From Sphingobacterium prati (GTDB lineage: Bacteria; Bacteroidota; Bacteroidia; Sphingobacteriales; Sphingobacteriaceae), in NCBI RefSeq assembly GCF_013167215.1, contig NZ_JABJWY010000038.1:522765-586764 (forward strand): a DNA stretch of 64,000 nt, read 5' to 3'. Positions 1-7,725 of the stretch are shown here, piece after piece. Position 1 is the first letter of the stretch, and each line of letters opens with the position of its first letter. A program made the position numbers and the translations under genes. The notes beneath the pieces were generated by a model that worked only from the letters and a program-made list of their open reading frames with translations, made no database searches and was not told the DNA's origin.

Positions 1-351
1 TAATACTTGGGCACGGTTTGCCACCACTTCATTCACGTTCATGTTCGATTGTGTACCGGAACCCGTTTGCCAAATCACCAATGGGAATTGGTCATCTAGT
101 TTGCCTGCCAGAATCTCATCGCATACAGCGGCAATAGCATCACGCTTTTCAATAGGTAATACCCCTAACTCGTGGTTGGCATAAGCTGCTGCTTTTTTCA
201 AGTAAGCAAAGCCTGCAACGATCTCATGTGGCATTGAAGCTGCCGGTCCGATTTTGAAGTTGTTGCGTGAACGTTCTGTTTGGGCACCCCAGTATTTATC
301 TGCAGGTACTTGAACTTCACCCATTGTATCTTTTTCAATTCTGAATGACAT
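1..351 (-). CDS. fumC: Fumarate hydratase, class II (N-terminal part, runs off the window)
   Basis: Converts fumarate to L-malate in the TCA cycle, in the cytoplasm. Translating the minus strand from the ATG at 349-351 gives 117 codons open to the window edge. The N-terminus MSFRIEKDTMGEVQVPADKY, then YWGAQTERSRNNF and the block WQTGSGTQSNMNVNE, are hallmark sequences of class II fumarases. That last block carries substrate-contacting residues in the aspartase/fumarase superfamily. Aspartase shares the fold, but WGAQTERSRNNF and IWQTGSGTQSNMN favour fumarase. The rest of the gene (about 350 residues) lies to the left of the window. No clear promoter was seen in 352-534. Confidence 0.92.
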   Translation of the reverse strand, partial: MSFRIEKDTMGEVQVPADKYWGAQTERSRNNFKIGPAASMPHEIVAGFAYLKKAAAYANHELGVLPIEKRDAIAAVCDEILAGKLDDQFPLVIWQTGSGTQSNMNVNEVVANRAQVL

Positions 352-534
352 ATTGTTTTGTATAATATAAAACGTAAAATTAATCCGTGTGAGTGCATGA
401 CACACAACACATCAGTCACAAAGTTAATGGATAATACAGTAAAAAGTAAAAATTAAAAGGTAAAAATCAAAAATTGAAACAATTAGTATGCATAGGCTTG
501 TATAACCAAAATCTAAATACTCATTACTAAATAC

Positions 535-1104
535 TCAAAAGCCCAGGCGCTTTGTCAAGGATTCGTTCACATGATGAAATACTTGCTTTGGTTTCAACGC
601 GCGCCAGTGTAGTTCATTGAGTATACCGCCGAAGTTGATGTAATAGTCGATGTTCTGTTGTTGAAACTCTTCGATGACATGTTCGCGAAAGCCCACTCCT
701 GCAATCCAACCATCGTCAATATCCTGAAACCATTCCTCATAATAAGAATCATCCGAAGTATGAAAATTCAATACATTCTCTCCAATGAGAATAAAATATT
801 TTATGCCCTGACTGATCATAACATCGATAAGTTCTCTTTTCAGTAACATGATGTCATTGTATAAGGCATCATTCCATTCACCGATCAATTCGATAATGCA
901 GTATTGTTTTTCATAGTCGACAAACAAAACCTTTAAATAAAGTGTGAGCGAACCAAATTCATCCCATTGCGGATGTAGCAAAAAGTTATAGACCTGTTTG
1001 TCGAAATCGAATTCGCTATAAACCGTGCCATAGAATGGTGATTGTTCGTCTTCTGCAGCGATGTAATAGTCGCGCCAGTTGTAATAGGGTTCGATTTCAT
1101 GCAT
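535..1104 (-). CDS. Hypothetical protein, 189 aa, acidic and aromatic-rich
   Basis: I do not recognise a named family. The 189-residue product has no signal peptide or membrane segment, so it is probably cytoplasmic. It is very rich in Tyr, Phe, Trp, Asp and Glu. The centre (about residues 85-110, LLKRELIDVMISQGIKYFILIGENVLNF) looks like an alpha/beta unit. The ATG at 1102-1104 is the only good start. It is a single gene between fumC and the S41 protease, in the same direction as fumC, separated from it by about 180 bp of AT-rich sequence containing a dispersed TAGTATTTAG-type repeat. It is probably a conserved Bacteroidota protein of unknown function. Confidence 0.7.
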   Translation of the reverse strand: MHEIEPYYNWRDYYIAAEDEQSPFYGTVYSEFDFDKQVYNFLLHPQWDEFGSLTLYLKVLFVDYEKQYCIIELIGEWNDALYNDIMLLKRELIDVMISQGIKYFILIGENVLNFHTSDDSYYEEWFQDIDDGWIAGVGFREHVIEEFQQQNIDYYINFGGILNELHWRALKPKQVFHHVNESLTKRLGF

Positions 1105-1264
1105 ATTTTAAATTCCTTTCCAAGTTCAAACTAAGATAAATTTGTGCTTATTTGCAAGTTTACTGCATGCTATTTCATATTTTCTGACAATAGGAATAGC
1201 TGCAATTTTTAAAGATGGACAATCAGCGACAATTTTTTGTTTTTAATGTAAAATTATACGGCTG

Positions 1265-1299
1265 TTTACAGATTAAACCGAATAAACTTGTTACTTTTG
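1265..1299 (+). promoter_or_regulatory. Candidate Bacteroidota-type promoter for the S41 peptidase
   Basis: TACTTTTG at 1292-1299 matches the -7 consensus TAnnTTTG exactly. A weak -33-like TTTA lies 23 nt upstream. A start site near 1304 would give a leader of about 24 nt. Confidence 0.45.
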
Positions 1300-1327
1300 A
1301 GCTGTAATAATAGGAGCGTGCAGGCTC

Positions 1328-2971
1328 ATGTTATCTGTTTATAAACACTGGATTTTTCCTATGCAAAAGAGTATTAAGCGAAATATTTTTGTAGCTGCCA
1401 CATACGCTGCGGTCTTGCTTCTCGGTTTGCTGTTGGGACAAAATTATGCGGAAGAACAGGGAAGTAACCAAAAAAGAACTTTTTCCAGTTTAAGTTCCAA
1501 TAGCAATTCAGACAAATTACAATACCTGATCCAGCTAATCTCAGAGAACTACGTAGACAATATCAGTGTAGACACGGTACAAGATGAAGCGATTGAACAT
1601 GTCGTTTCCCGCCTTGATCCTTTTTCTACCTTTTTACGACCCAATCAAGTCCTTGCCAAACAGGAAACCCTTGAAGGTTCCTTCGATGGGATAGGTGTAG
1701 AGTATTTTCGTTTGAAGGATACACTACTTGTAGTGGGGATGGTCTCTGCTGGGCCTGCTGAAAAAAGTGGGATGCGGATTGGTGATCGTATTCTAAAAAT
1801 TGGAAGTAAAGATGTTGCCGGAAAAAAGGTGCCGGAGGCGGAAATCGAAAAATTGATCCGTGGAAAGAAGGGGACCGCCGTATTTATTTCGATTCAACGG
1901 AACGGACAGACGCTCGTTAATCCGTTGAAGGTCATTCGTGATCAGGTGAACGTATCTAGTTTGGACGCTTCCTATATGATTGCGCCCAAGACTGCTTATA
2001 TCAAGATTCGACGTTTTGGACATAAGACCGCAGATGAGTTTAAACAATCGTTGATCGACCTACGCAAAAGTGGTGCCCAGGACCTTATCTTGGATTTACG
2101 GAATAATGGCGGCGGCTTTGTGCATACGGCGATAGAACTAGCGGGACAGTTTTTTAAAGAAAAAAGGTTGTTGATGTATACCGAAGGAGCCAATGAATTA
2201 CGTCAGGACTACTATTCCGAGAAGCCCGGGGAATTTGGTGACGGTCGCGTTGTGGTCTTGATCAATGAAAGTACGGCATCCGCGAGCGAGATCCTAAGTG
2301 GCGCATTGCAGGACTTAGATCGGGCTACCGTCGTCGGAAGGCGGTCGTATGGAAAAGGCCTGGTTCAGGAACAGTTTGATTTTTCCGATGGCTCTGCCGT
2401 GAATTTGACAGTGGCACGTTATTATACGCCTCTTGGAAGATGTATCCAACGCAAATATAGCCGGGCAAATTTTGATGCAGCAAAATATATGACCGGATTT
2501 GATCTTTGGACACTAGATACCGAATTTAGTCAAAAGGAAATGTTTACAACAAGCAAGGGAAAGCTTGTATTTGGTGGCGGTGGAATTTTGCCCGATGTGA
2601 ACATCCCGATTGACACCAATGAAACAAGTGCTAAATACCGTGAAATCTTTCATTCCAATGCGATTGAGGAATTTGTATATGATCGTTTCACCAAACACCT
2701 CCCAGCATATTCTATTGAAAACTTTATTAGCGGTTACCATCTGCCAACCAGCGAATTTAATTTATTTATATCATTTCTCAATGCGCAGAAACGGATTTCG
2801 GTCAATTCGGATGAGGCAAAAAATCTACATGATTTAATTCAATCTGATATTGAAGCGCTGGTGGGGCGGTATTATTTCGGTCGCGAAGCCTATTATAAAA
2901 TAAAAAACAGAAGCGATAAATTTATTGAAATAGGGCTCAAAACGTTGGGGTATCAGATGCCTAAGGTTTAA
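1328..2971 (+). CDS. S41 family C-terminal processing peptidase (CtpA/Prc type)
   Basis: Serine protease of the envelope that trims or degrades periplasmic proteins from their C-termini. The N-terminus has a basic stretch and one hydrophobic segment (about residues 15-37), fitting a signal anchor or signal peptide. A PDZ domain lies at about 118-200 (starting GFDGIGVEYF) and binds substrate C-termini. The S41 core follows. By alignment with Prc, Ser318 in STASASE and Lys343 in SYGKG form the catalytic dyad. At 547 residues it fits the Bacteroidota CtpA size. The ATG at 1328 is used; an in-frame ATG at 1361 (MQKSIKRN) is also reasonable. The stop overlaps the convergent gene end at 2961 by 11 bp. 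Confidence 0.93.
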   Translation: MLSVYKHWIFPMQKSIKRNIFVAATYAAVLLLGLLLGQNYAEEQGSNQKRTFSSLSSNSNSDKLQYLIQLISENYVDNISVDTVQDEAIEHVVSRLDPFSTFLRPNQVLAKQETLEGSFDGIGVEYFRLKDTLLVVGMVSAGPAEKSGMRIGDRILKIGSKDVAGKKVPEAEIEKLIRGKKGTAVFISIQRNGQTLVNPLKVIRDQVNVSSLDASYMIAPKTAYIKIRRFGHKTADEFKQSLIDLRKSGAQDLILDLRNNGGGFVHTAIELAGQFFKEKRLLMYTEGANELRQDYYSEKPGEFGDGRVVVLINESTASASEILSGALQDLDRATVVGRRSYGKGLVQEQFDFSDGSAVNLTVARYYTPLGRCIQRKYSRANFDAAKYMTGFDLWTLDTEFSQKEMFTTSKGKLVFGGGGILPDVNIPIDTNETSAKYREIFHSNAIEEFVYDRFTKHLPAYSIENFISGYHLPTSEFNLFISFLNAQKRISVNSDEAKNLHDLIQSDIEALVGRYYFGREAYYKIKNRSDKFIEIGLKTLGYQMPKV

Positions 2972-4076
2972 GTCGAAGATCTGCCCATACCGGATAGTGA
3001 TCGGATAGTTTTTGTTTAACGACCTGATAATTCATGACCTGAAATTGGGGGCTGGCAAAGATATAGTCAATTTGAAAAATTGGCAAAAGAGCATGGTGGG
3101 TTACGCCCCACCCATTTCCTTTTTCTTTAAAGGCGTTATACATACCGCCTCCAATTAAATTAACCGAATAACTCATCGGTGTATCATTAAAATCACCAAC
3201 GGCGACATAAGGGTATTGACAGTCATTCATGTGCTTCTTTAGCGAATGTGCCTGTTCACTGCGCAGTTCAAAGGCATTTTTTAATTTTCTACTCAGCCGA
3301 CGTGTTGAAGTATTGTCGTCTTCATTCTTATTGGATAGGTTTTGGATAAACTCCTTATCTTCATTCTGGAGGGCAAACGAACGTAAATGGATATTATATA
3401 TGCGAATTAATGTATCCTGCTTTTTGATGTCCACATAACATATTCTATTGATGCCATAGTCGTTGTCACGAATAGTGCCCGAATCGTAAATGGGGAAACG
3501 TGATAAAACAGCCATGCCATAAGCTTCGTAGTCATTTTTGGAACTAGGTTCGAAAAAGAAATAATCATACCCCAATTTATCCTTAAACTCTTCGGAGAAT
3601 ACGTGTTTTCCCTTGATTTTACTGATGTATTCTTGAAAACAGATGACGTCCGGGGAGATGCTATCAATAATACGGACTACGTCAGCCTTAAAGCTTTTTT
3701 TTTCATCGTTGACCTTTTTGAATAGATGGGCATTGAAGGTCATCATGCGGAGTGTCCGTGTTTCAGGTGGAGCTGGTGGGGTTTCTTTACGGATGTTCCA
3801 ATGTTTGGTCAGAAATGGCCAGCCGATTAATATTGCTACCAACGAGAAAAGTGCGACCTTTCGTTTGCGAAGTAGCCAGTAGCAGATAAAACCAATATTG
3901 ACAAGAAGGAGAGGAAGATAACCTAATCCTAGAAATGCAATGGGCCAAAAAGATTTGGGGTTGATGAAGGTTGCCGCATAGCTCATGAGCAAAGCAATGA
4001 TCGCAAGCATATTTGCCAGAAACATTGTTTTGCTTATAAATCCCAGTTTTCTTCTTAAAAAAGTCCTTCTATCCAT
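2961..4076 (-). CDS. Endonuclease/exonuclease/phosphatase-fold membrane protein
   Basis: Three hydrophobic N-terminal segments (within about residues 15-100) are followed by an EEP-superfamily domain. Its motifs are visible: MTFNAHLF (metal-site Asn), FQEY (catalytic Glu), AVGDFND (Asp/Asn metal ligands) and the closing SDHYPVWADL with the catalytic Asp-His pair. The substrate cannot be told from sequence; the family includes DNases, phosphodiesterases and sphingomyelinases, and the catalytic domain should face the periplasm or cytoplasm next to the membrane. I chose the ATG at 4074-4076. It overlaps the preceding gene by only 8 bp (ATGGATAG). A longer ATG at 4124 would overlap by 56 bp. The third gene from mutL in a same-strand cluster. 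Confidence 0.85.
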   Translation of the reverse strand: MDRRTFLRRKLGFISKTMFLANMLAIIALLMSYAATFINPKSFWPIAFLGLGYLPLLLVNIGFICYWLLRKRKVALFSLVAILIGWPFLTKHWNIRKETPPAPPETRTLRMMTFNAHLFKKVNDEKKSFKADVVRIIDSISPDVICFQEYISKIKGKHVFSEEFKDKLGYDYFFFEPSSKNDYEAYGMAVLSRFPIYDSGTIRDNDYGINRICYVDIKKQDTLIRIYNIHLRSFALQNEDKEFIQNLSNKNEDDNTSTRRLSRKLKNAFELRSEQAHSLKKHMNDCQYPYVAVGDFNDTPMSYSVNLIGGGMYNAFKEKGNGWGVTHHALLPIFQIDYIFASPQFQVMNYQVVKQKLSDHYPVWADLRLKP

Positions 4077-4947
4077 CAACCTTGTCGCCACTATTGCTTG
4101 CTCTAAAGAGCGTTTCTTTTTCATGGTGTGTCAGACTTTCATAACCAGATACTGAAATCTTGTCCAAGATGGCGTCAATTTCATCCTGATTTGGTAAGTC
4201 ATAACGATGCTTCCGATTTGCCGGTATATTATTGCCTACAACAACTTTCATTTTTGCGGGCTTTTTTTGTTTTTTCTGAAAAAGCGTGGACCAATCCATC
4301 CCTGATCTTAGCGCATAGGTAAATGCCATTCCAAATAGTACTACTGCGAAATAAGAGATCGCTGCAGGTCTATTGCCAAGCGTGAAAAATAAAAATTCCA
4401 GGGCGAAATAGACAATGGCTACGATTTTTAGTTTAACGGTACCAAAAAGCAATAGCCTTAATTCGTAGTTCGGAACTAAAGTGACAATTGCCGCAAGGAC
4501 AGCAGCCAATGGATGAGCCCCGCCCATGAGATGAAGGTTTGTGGGGGGCGGAATAAGGGTGCCAAAACCAACATAAAGGGCGCTGCTAAGGAGCCAAGAT
4601 GCGATGTAAACAAAGAAAAATTGTCTGTTGTTTAAAAAGGTAAAGAATATCTGGCCAACCCAATATAACCAAAGGCTGTCAAAAATCAAGGTTAAAAGCT
4701 GGACGTAGACAAAATTGAATGAGATGAGGGACCAGGGTTGCGCTAAAAAACTTGAAAAATTGCTAGGCAAGCTCAAATGCTGTACAATCGGCTGTAAAAA
4801 GCTTTGTGAAACAAGTTTCAACTCAAAAAGCAGGTCCAGAAAATAGATGAGGACAAATAAGCACACCTGTACACTGATCACAACCGGAATCGGTGAACCA
4901 GTTTTATACGTTTGCCTCCAAAAATCTTTTAAACCAATGTTATTCAT
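4069..4947 (-). CDS. Rhomboid-like membrane protein, predicted catalytically inactive
   Basis: A 292-residue polytopic membrane protein with the rhomboid layout: TM1, an amphipathic loop, the WLYWVGQIF helix, several further TMs, then a cytoplasmic C-terminal tail ending LTHHEKETLFRAS that is common in Bacteroidota rhomboids. The active-site residues are missing. Where active rhomboids have GxSG, this protein reads MGGAHPLAA. The TM2 His/Asn region reads VQLLTLIFD. The TM6 His site reads ISYFAVVLFG. It lies 11 bp downstream of a rhomboid with an intact active site (4959-5645), so the two probably form an enzyme/pseudoenzyme pair. The residues are seen directly; the lack of activity is inferred from family knowledge. 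Confidence 0.85.
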   Translation of the reverse strand: MNNIGLKDFWRQTYKTGSPIPVVISVQVCLFVLIYFLDLLFELKLVSQSFLQPIVQHLSLPSNFSSFLAQPWSLISFNFVYVQLLTLIFDSLWLYWVGQIFFTFLNNRQFFFVYIASWLLSSALYVGFGTLIPPPTNLHLMGGAHPLAAVLAAIVTLVPNYELRLLLFGTVKLKIVAIVYFALEFLFFTLGNRPAAISYFAVVLFGMAFTYALRSGMDWSTLFQKKQKKPAKMKVVVGNNIPANRKHRYDLPNQDEIDAILDKISVSGYESLTHHEKETLFRASNSGDKVDG

Positions 4948-4958
4948 TACACATGCTA

Positions 4959-5645
4959 TTAATAAATTCCCTTCCTAACCTTCCAGAATTTGAGCAGCAA
5001 GTAACCGAATAATGCCCCACCTACGTGAGCCAAATGGGCTACCGAATCTCCCGGTCTAGATAAGCTCATATAGATCTCGATTAAGATAAATCCACCGATC
5101 ATATATTTGGCCTTGACTGGTACAGGAATAAACAAAAATTGAAGCGGTATGTTTGGAAAAAGGTAAGCAAAAGCCAATAGAACGCCATAGATCGCTCCAG
5201 AGGCTCCTAGCATAGGTATGACATATGATAATGCTTCGTTACTGCCGGTATTTGCCAGGGAAATGATTTCATTTCCGCTCATGCCGTGCAATGGAGCGAA
5301 AGAACCCGTAGCAAGATACAGTTGTATGCCATTCACCGCTGTATAGAGAAACCAGGCGCCAATTCCCGAGATCATATAGAAATTTAAGAAGCGTTTTGGA
5401 CCAAGTACTTGTTCAATCATAGGGCCAAACATGACAAGGGAGAACATATTGAAGAAAATATGTGTAATGTTGTTTTTGTCATGCATAAACATATGTGTGA
5501 CCACCTGCCATATTTTGAAATAAGGCGAATCCGGATAATATACGGCAAGATAATCATATGCTATAGGTACAAATTGTGATCCAATATAAAATATAATATT
5601 GACGATCAGTAAGTTCTTGATAACGGGTGTCAATTGTTGAAACAT
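4959..5645 (-). CDS. Rhomboid family intramembrane serine protease
   Basis: Cleaves transmembrane substrates within the inner membrane. The 228-residue, six-TM product has the catalytic Ser motif GASGAIYG (about residue 149), the His of the dyad in VAHLAHVGGALFGY (about residue 207) and the HIFFNMFSL helix of TM2 (His and Asn of the oxyanion region). Length matches the minimal bacterial GlpG-like core without extra domains. It starts 13 bp after the mutL stop and is followed 11 bp later by an inactive paralogue, so the mutL-rhomboid-rhomboid-EEP genes are likely co-transcribed. The substrates are unknown. Confidence 0.92.
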   Translation of the reverse strand: MFQQLTPVIKNLLIVNIIFYIGSQFVPIAYDYLAVYYPDSPYFKIWQVVTHMFMHDKNNITHIFFNMFSLVMFGPMIEQVLGPKRFLNFYMISGIGAWFLYTAVNGIQLYLATGSFAPLHGMSGNEIISLANTGSNEALSYVIPMLGASGAIYGVLLAFAYLFPNIPLQFLFIPVPVKAKYMIGGFILIEIYMSLSRPGDSVAHLAHVGGALFGYLLLKFWKVRKGIY

Positions 5646-5658
5646 ATAATTTTATCTT

Positions 5659-7539
5659 CTAGTTTTTGCCAAATTTTTCTGCCAACTCCTGCAATGTAAA
5701 CGTTACGATAACCGGGTTGCCATAGATGGAACTATTCGGTGATTGACAGGCAAAGAGCTTATCGACCAATTCTGCCATGGCTGTATTATCAAGTTGTGTG
5801 CCTGGCTTGATCGCTGCATTGCGGGCAAGGCTTTTTGCCAGATTTTCTCTTTTTGCAAGCTTATACTCGGATTGATTATTCTTATAATCTTCCAATATTT
5901 TTTCAATCATTTTTATTTCGTCAAACCCTGTTCCCAAGTCTGCCGGAATTCCGTCAATAATATAGGAATTTTTTCCAAATTCGCGAATCTGAAATCCCAA
6001 GCCATTGATGTCAACCAATAAATCTTTCATGAGCTCGTTATCCGAAGGGTTGAGATCTATCGTTTGCGGAAATAAACTCTGCTGGCTCAAGCCTTTATGC
6101 TGATCGAGTTGTGTGAGGAACTGCTCAAATAAAATGCGCTCGTGTGCGGCCTGTTGATCTATAAGGATAAAGCCTGAATGAATCTGAGAAACAATATACT
6201 TATTGTGTAGCTGAAAGAATAATTTAGAAGAGGCTTTATCTTCCATTTGTATGACTTGAGGATGATCGGTCTCCAATTCCGAAAGGCTGTGCAATGGAAG
6301 TTGCACAGACTCTTCTTTTTCCACGATCTCATATAACGAATCCCAATTGCTTGGTATTCCCCCTGTTTTTTTGGCAAAGCCTTCAGCATAGCTATCAGAC
6401 CTGGAGTAGGACGGTTTGGACTTGTCGGTATCAAAAGGGTTAAAGTCCGGATTGAAGGTCACTGTCGGAACAATAATTTCATCCAATGATTTCTTGGTAA
6501 TCAGATTGGAGAAACTAGTCTCCTGTTCAAAATCCAATGAAGGCATGATGTTATATCGTCCCAATGATCTTTTCACTGCCGAACGGATGATGGCGTAGAT
6601 TGCTTTGTCATCCTCGTATTTGATTTCGGTCTTTGTTGGGTGCACGTTGATATCGATACGGGCGGGATCTATATCAATAAACAGTACATAAAAGGGAAAG
6701 GTCTCCGCTTGCATAATATCTTCGTATGCATTCATCACTGCATGGTGCAGATATGGATCGCGTACAAAGCGTTTATTAACAAAGAAAAATTGTTCGCCAC
6801 GTGTTTTTTTTGCAAATTCAGGCTTACCTATAAAGCCCTCCACCTTAATAATGGATGTATCCTCTTCTACAGGGACGAGACGCTGGTTGTAATTGTTGCC
6901 AAAGATATGGACAATCCGTTGTTTCAGTGTCTCCGCAGGAAGGTGATAAATCTCATTTCCATCACTATGTAGCGAAAGGAAAATCTGTGGGTTAGACAAA
7001 GCGATCCGTTGAAATTCATCAATGATATGACGCATTTCAACCGAATTGCTCTTCAAGAAGTTCCTGCGGGCAGGGATATTGTAAAAGAGATTTTTAACTA
7101 AAATATTTGTTCCAGCAGCGACAGCTTCTGGGTATTGGTTGACAACTTTTGAGCCCTCTATTTCCACTACGGTGCCAAGCTCATCTTCGATACGGCGTGT
7201 TTTTAGTTCGACTTGTGCGATCGCAGCAATGGAAGCCATCGCTTCGCCCCGGAAGCCCATGGTACGGATGGCAAATAAATCTTCAGCTTTTCTGATCTTT
7301 GAAGTCGCATGACGTTCAAAGCAGAGCCGAGCATCCGTTACGCTCATACCGCAACCATTATCAATGACTTGGATCAATGATTTACCTGCATCTTTAACAA
7401 TAAGTTTTATTTTGTCAGCTCCAGCATCAATGGCATTCTCAATCAATTCTTTAATGGCAGACGCTGGTCGCTGCACCACTTCTCCCGCCGCAATCTGATT
7501 GGCAACATTATCTGGAAGTAATTGAATAATATCCGACAT
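5659..7539 (-). CDS. mutL: DNA mismatch repair protein MutL
   Basis: Couples mismatch recognition by MutS to strand removal. The N-terminal GHKL ATPase is clear: ENAIDAG (motif I, Mg-binding Asn), DNGCGM, TSKIRKAEDL and GFRGEAM (motif III). The transducer domain and the C-terminal dimerisation domain follow. The C-terminal metal motif reads DQQAAHERILFE (about residue 460), where nicking MutL proteins usually have DQHA; Gln replaces the His. I use the ATG at 7537-7539 (MSDIIQLLPD), giving 626 residues. Three codons upstream a TTG lies inside a perfect -7 box (7546-7553), which argues against the longer start. Confidence 0.96.
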   Translation of the reverse strand: MSDIIQLLPDNVANQIAAGEVVQRPASAIKELIENAIDAGADKIKLIVKDAGKSLIQVIDNGCGMSVTDARLCFERHATSKIRKAEDLFAIRTMGFRGEAMASIAAIAQVELKTRRIEDELGTVVEIEGSKVVNQYPEAVAAGTNILVKNLFYNIPARRNFLKSNSVEMRHIIDEFQRIALSNPQIFLSLHSDGNEIYHLPAETLKQRIVHIFGNNYNQRLVPVEEDTSIIKVEGFIGKPEFAKKTRGEQFFFVNKRFVRDPYLHHAVMNAYEDIMQAETFPFYVLFIDIDPARIDINVHPTKTEIKYEDDKAIYAIIRSAVKRSLGRYNIMPSLDFEQETSFSNLITKKSLDEIIVPTVTFNPDFNPFDTDKSKPSYSRSDSYAEGFAKKTGGIPSNWDSLYEIVEKEESVQLPLHSLSELETDHPQVIQMEDKASSKLFFQLHNKYIVSQIHSGFILIDQQAAHERILFEQFLTQLDQHKGLSQQSLFPQTIDLNPSDNELMKDLLVDINGLGFQIREFGKNSYIIDGIPADLGTGFDEIKMIEKILEDYKNNQSEYKLAKRENLAKSLARNAAIKPGTQLDNTAMAELVDKLFACQSPNSSIYGNPVIVTFTLQELAEKFGKN

Positions 7540-7545
7540 ATAATA

Positions 7546-7553
7546 CAAAGTTA
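7546..7553 (-). promoter_or_regulatory. Candidate -7 promoter element for mutL (very short leader)
   Basis: On the minus strand the site reads TAACTTTG, an exact TAnnTTTG. It ends only 6 bp before the mutL ATG, so the transcript would have almost no leader. No matching -33 element was seen. Confidence 0.35.
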
Positions 7554-7725
7554 CGAAAAACCTTTATGAAATCTGCTGCTTGCCATTGAACCAAATCCGA
7601 TGGGAAGCAGGCAAAAGCAAGGATTATTTAAAATGTGCGACCGGATGACATTCCGAGGCACATGATCATCCTGAGCTACACGAATAAAGGAGATTACAAG
7701 AATGTATAGTCTCCATACGGAGCAG

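Noticed and set aside
2325..2740. Several 60-90 codon open frames opposite to or inside larger genes (for example 2325-2513, 2513-2740, 5743-6021, 8251-8704, 30829-31023)
   Set aside because: All lie inside well-supported genes with strong family motifs on the other frame or strand; none shows motifs of its own.
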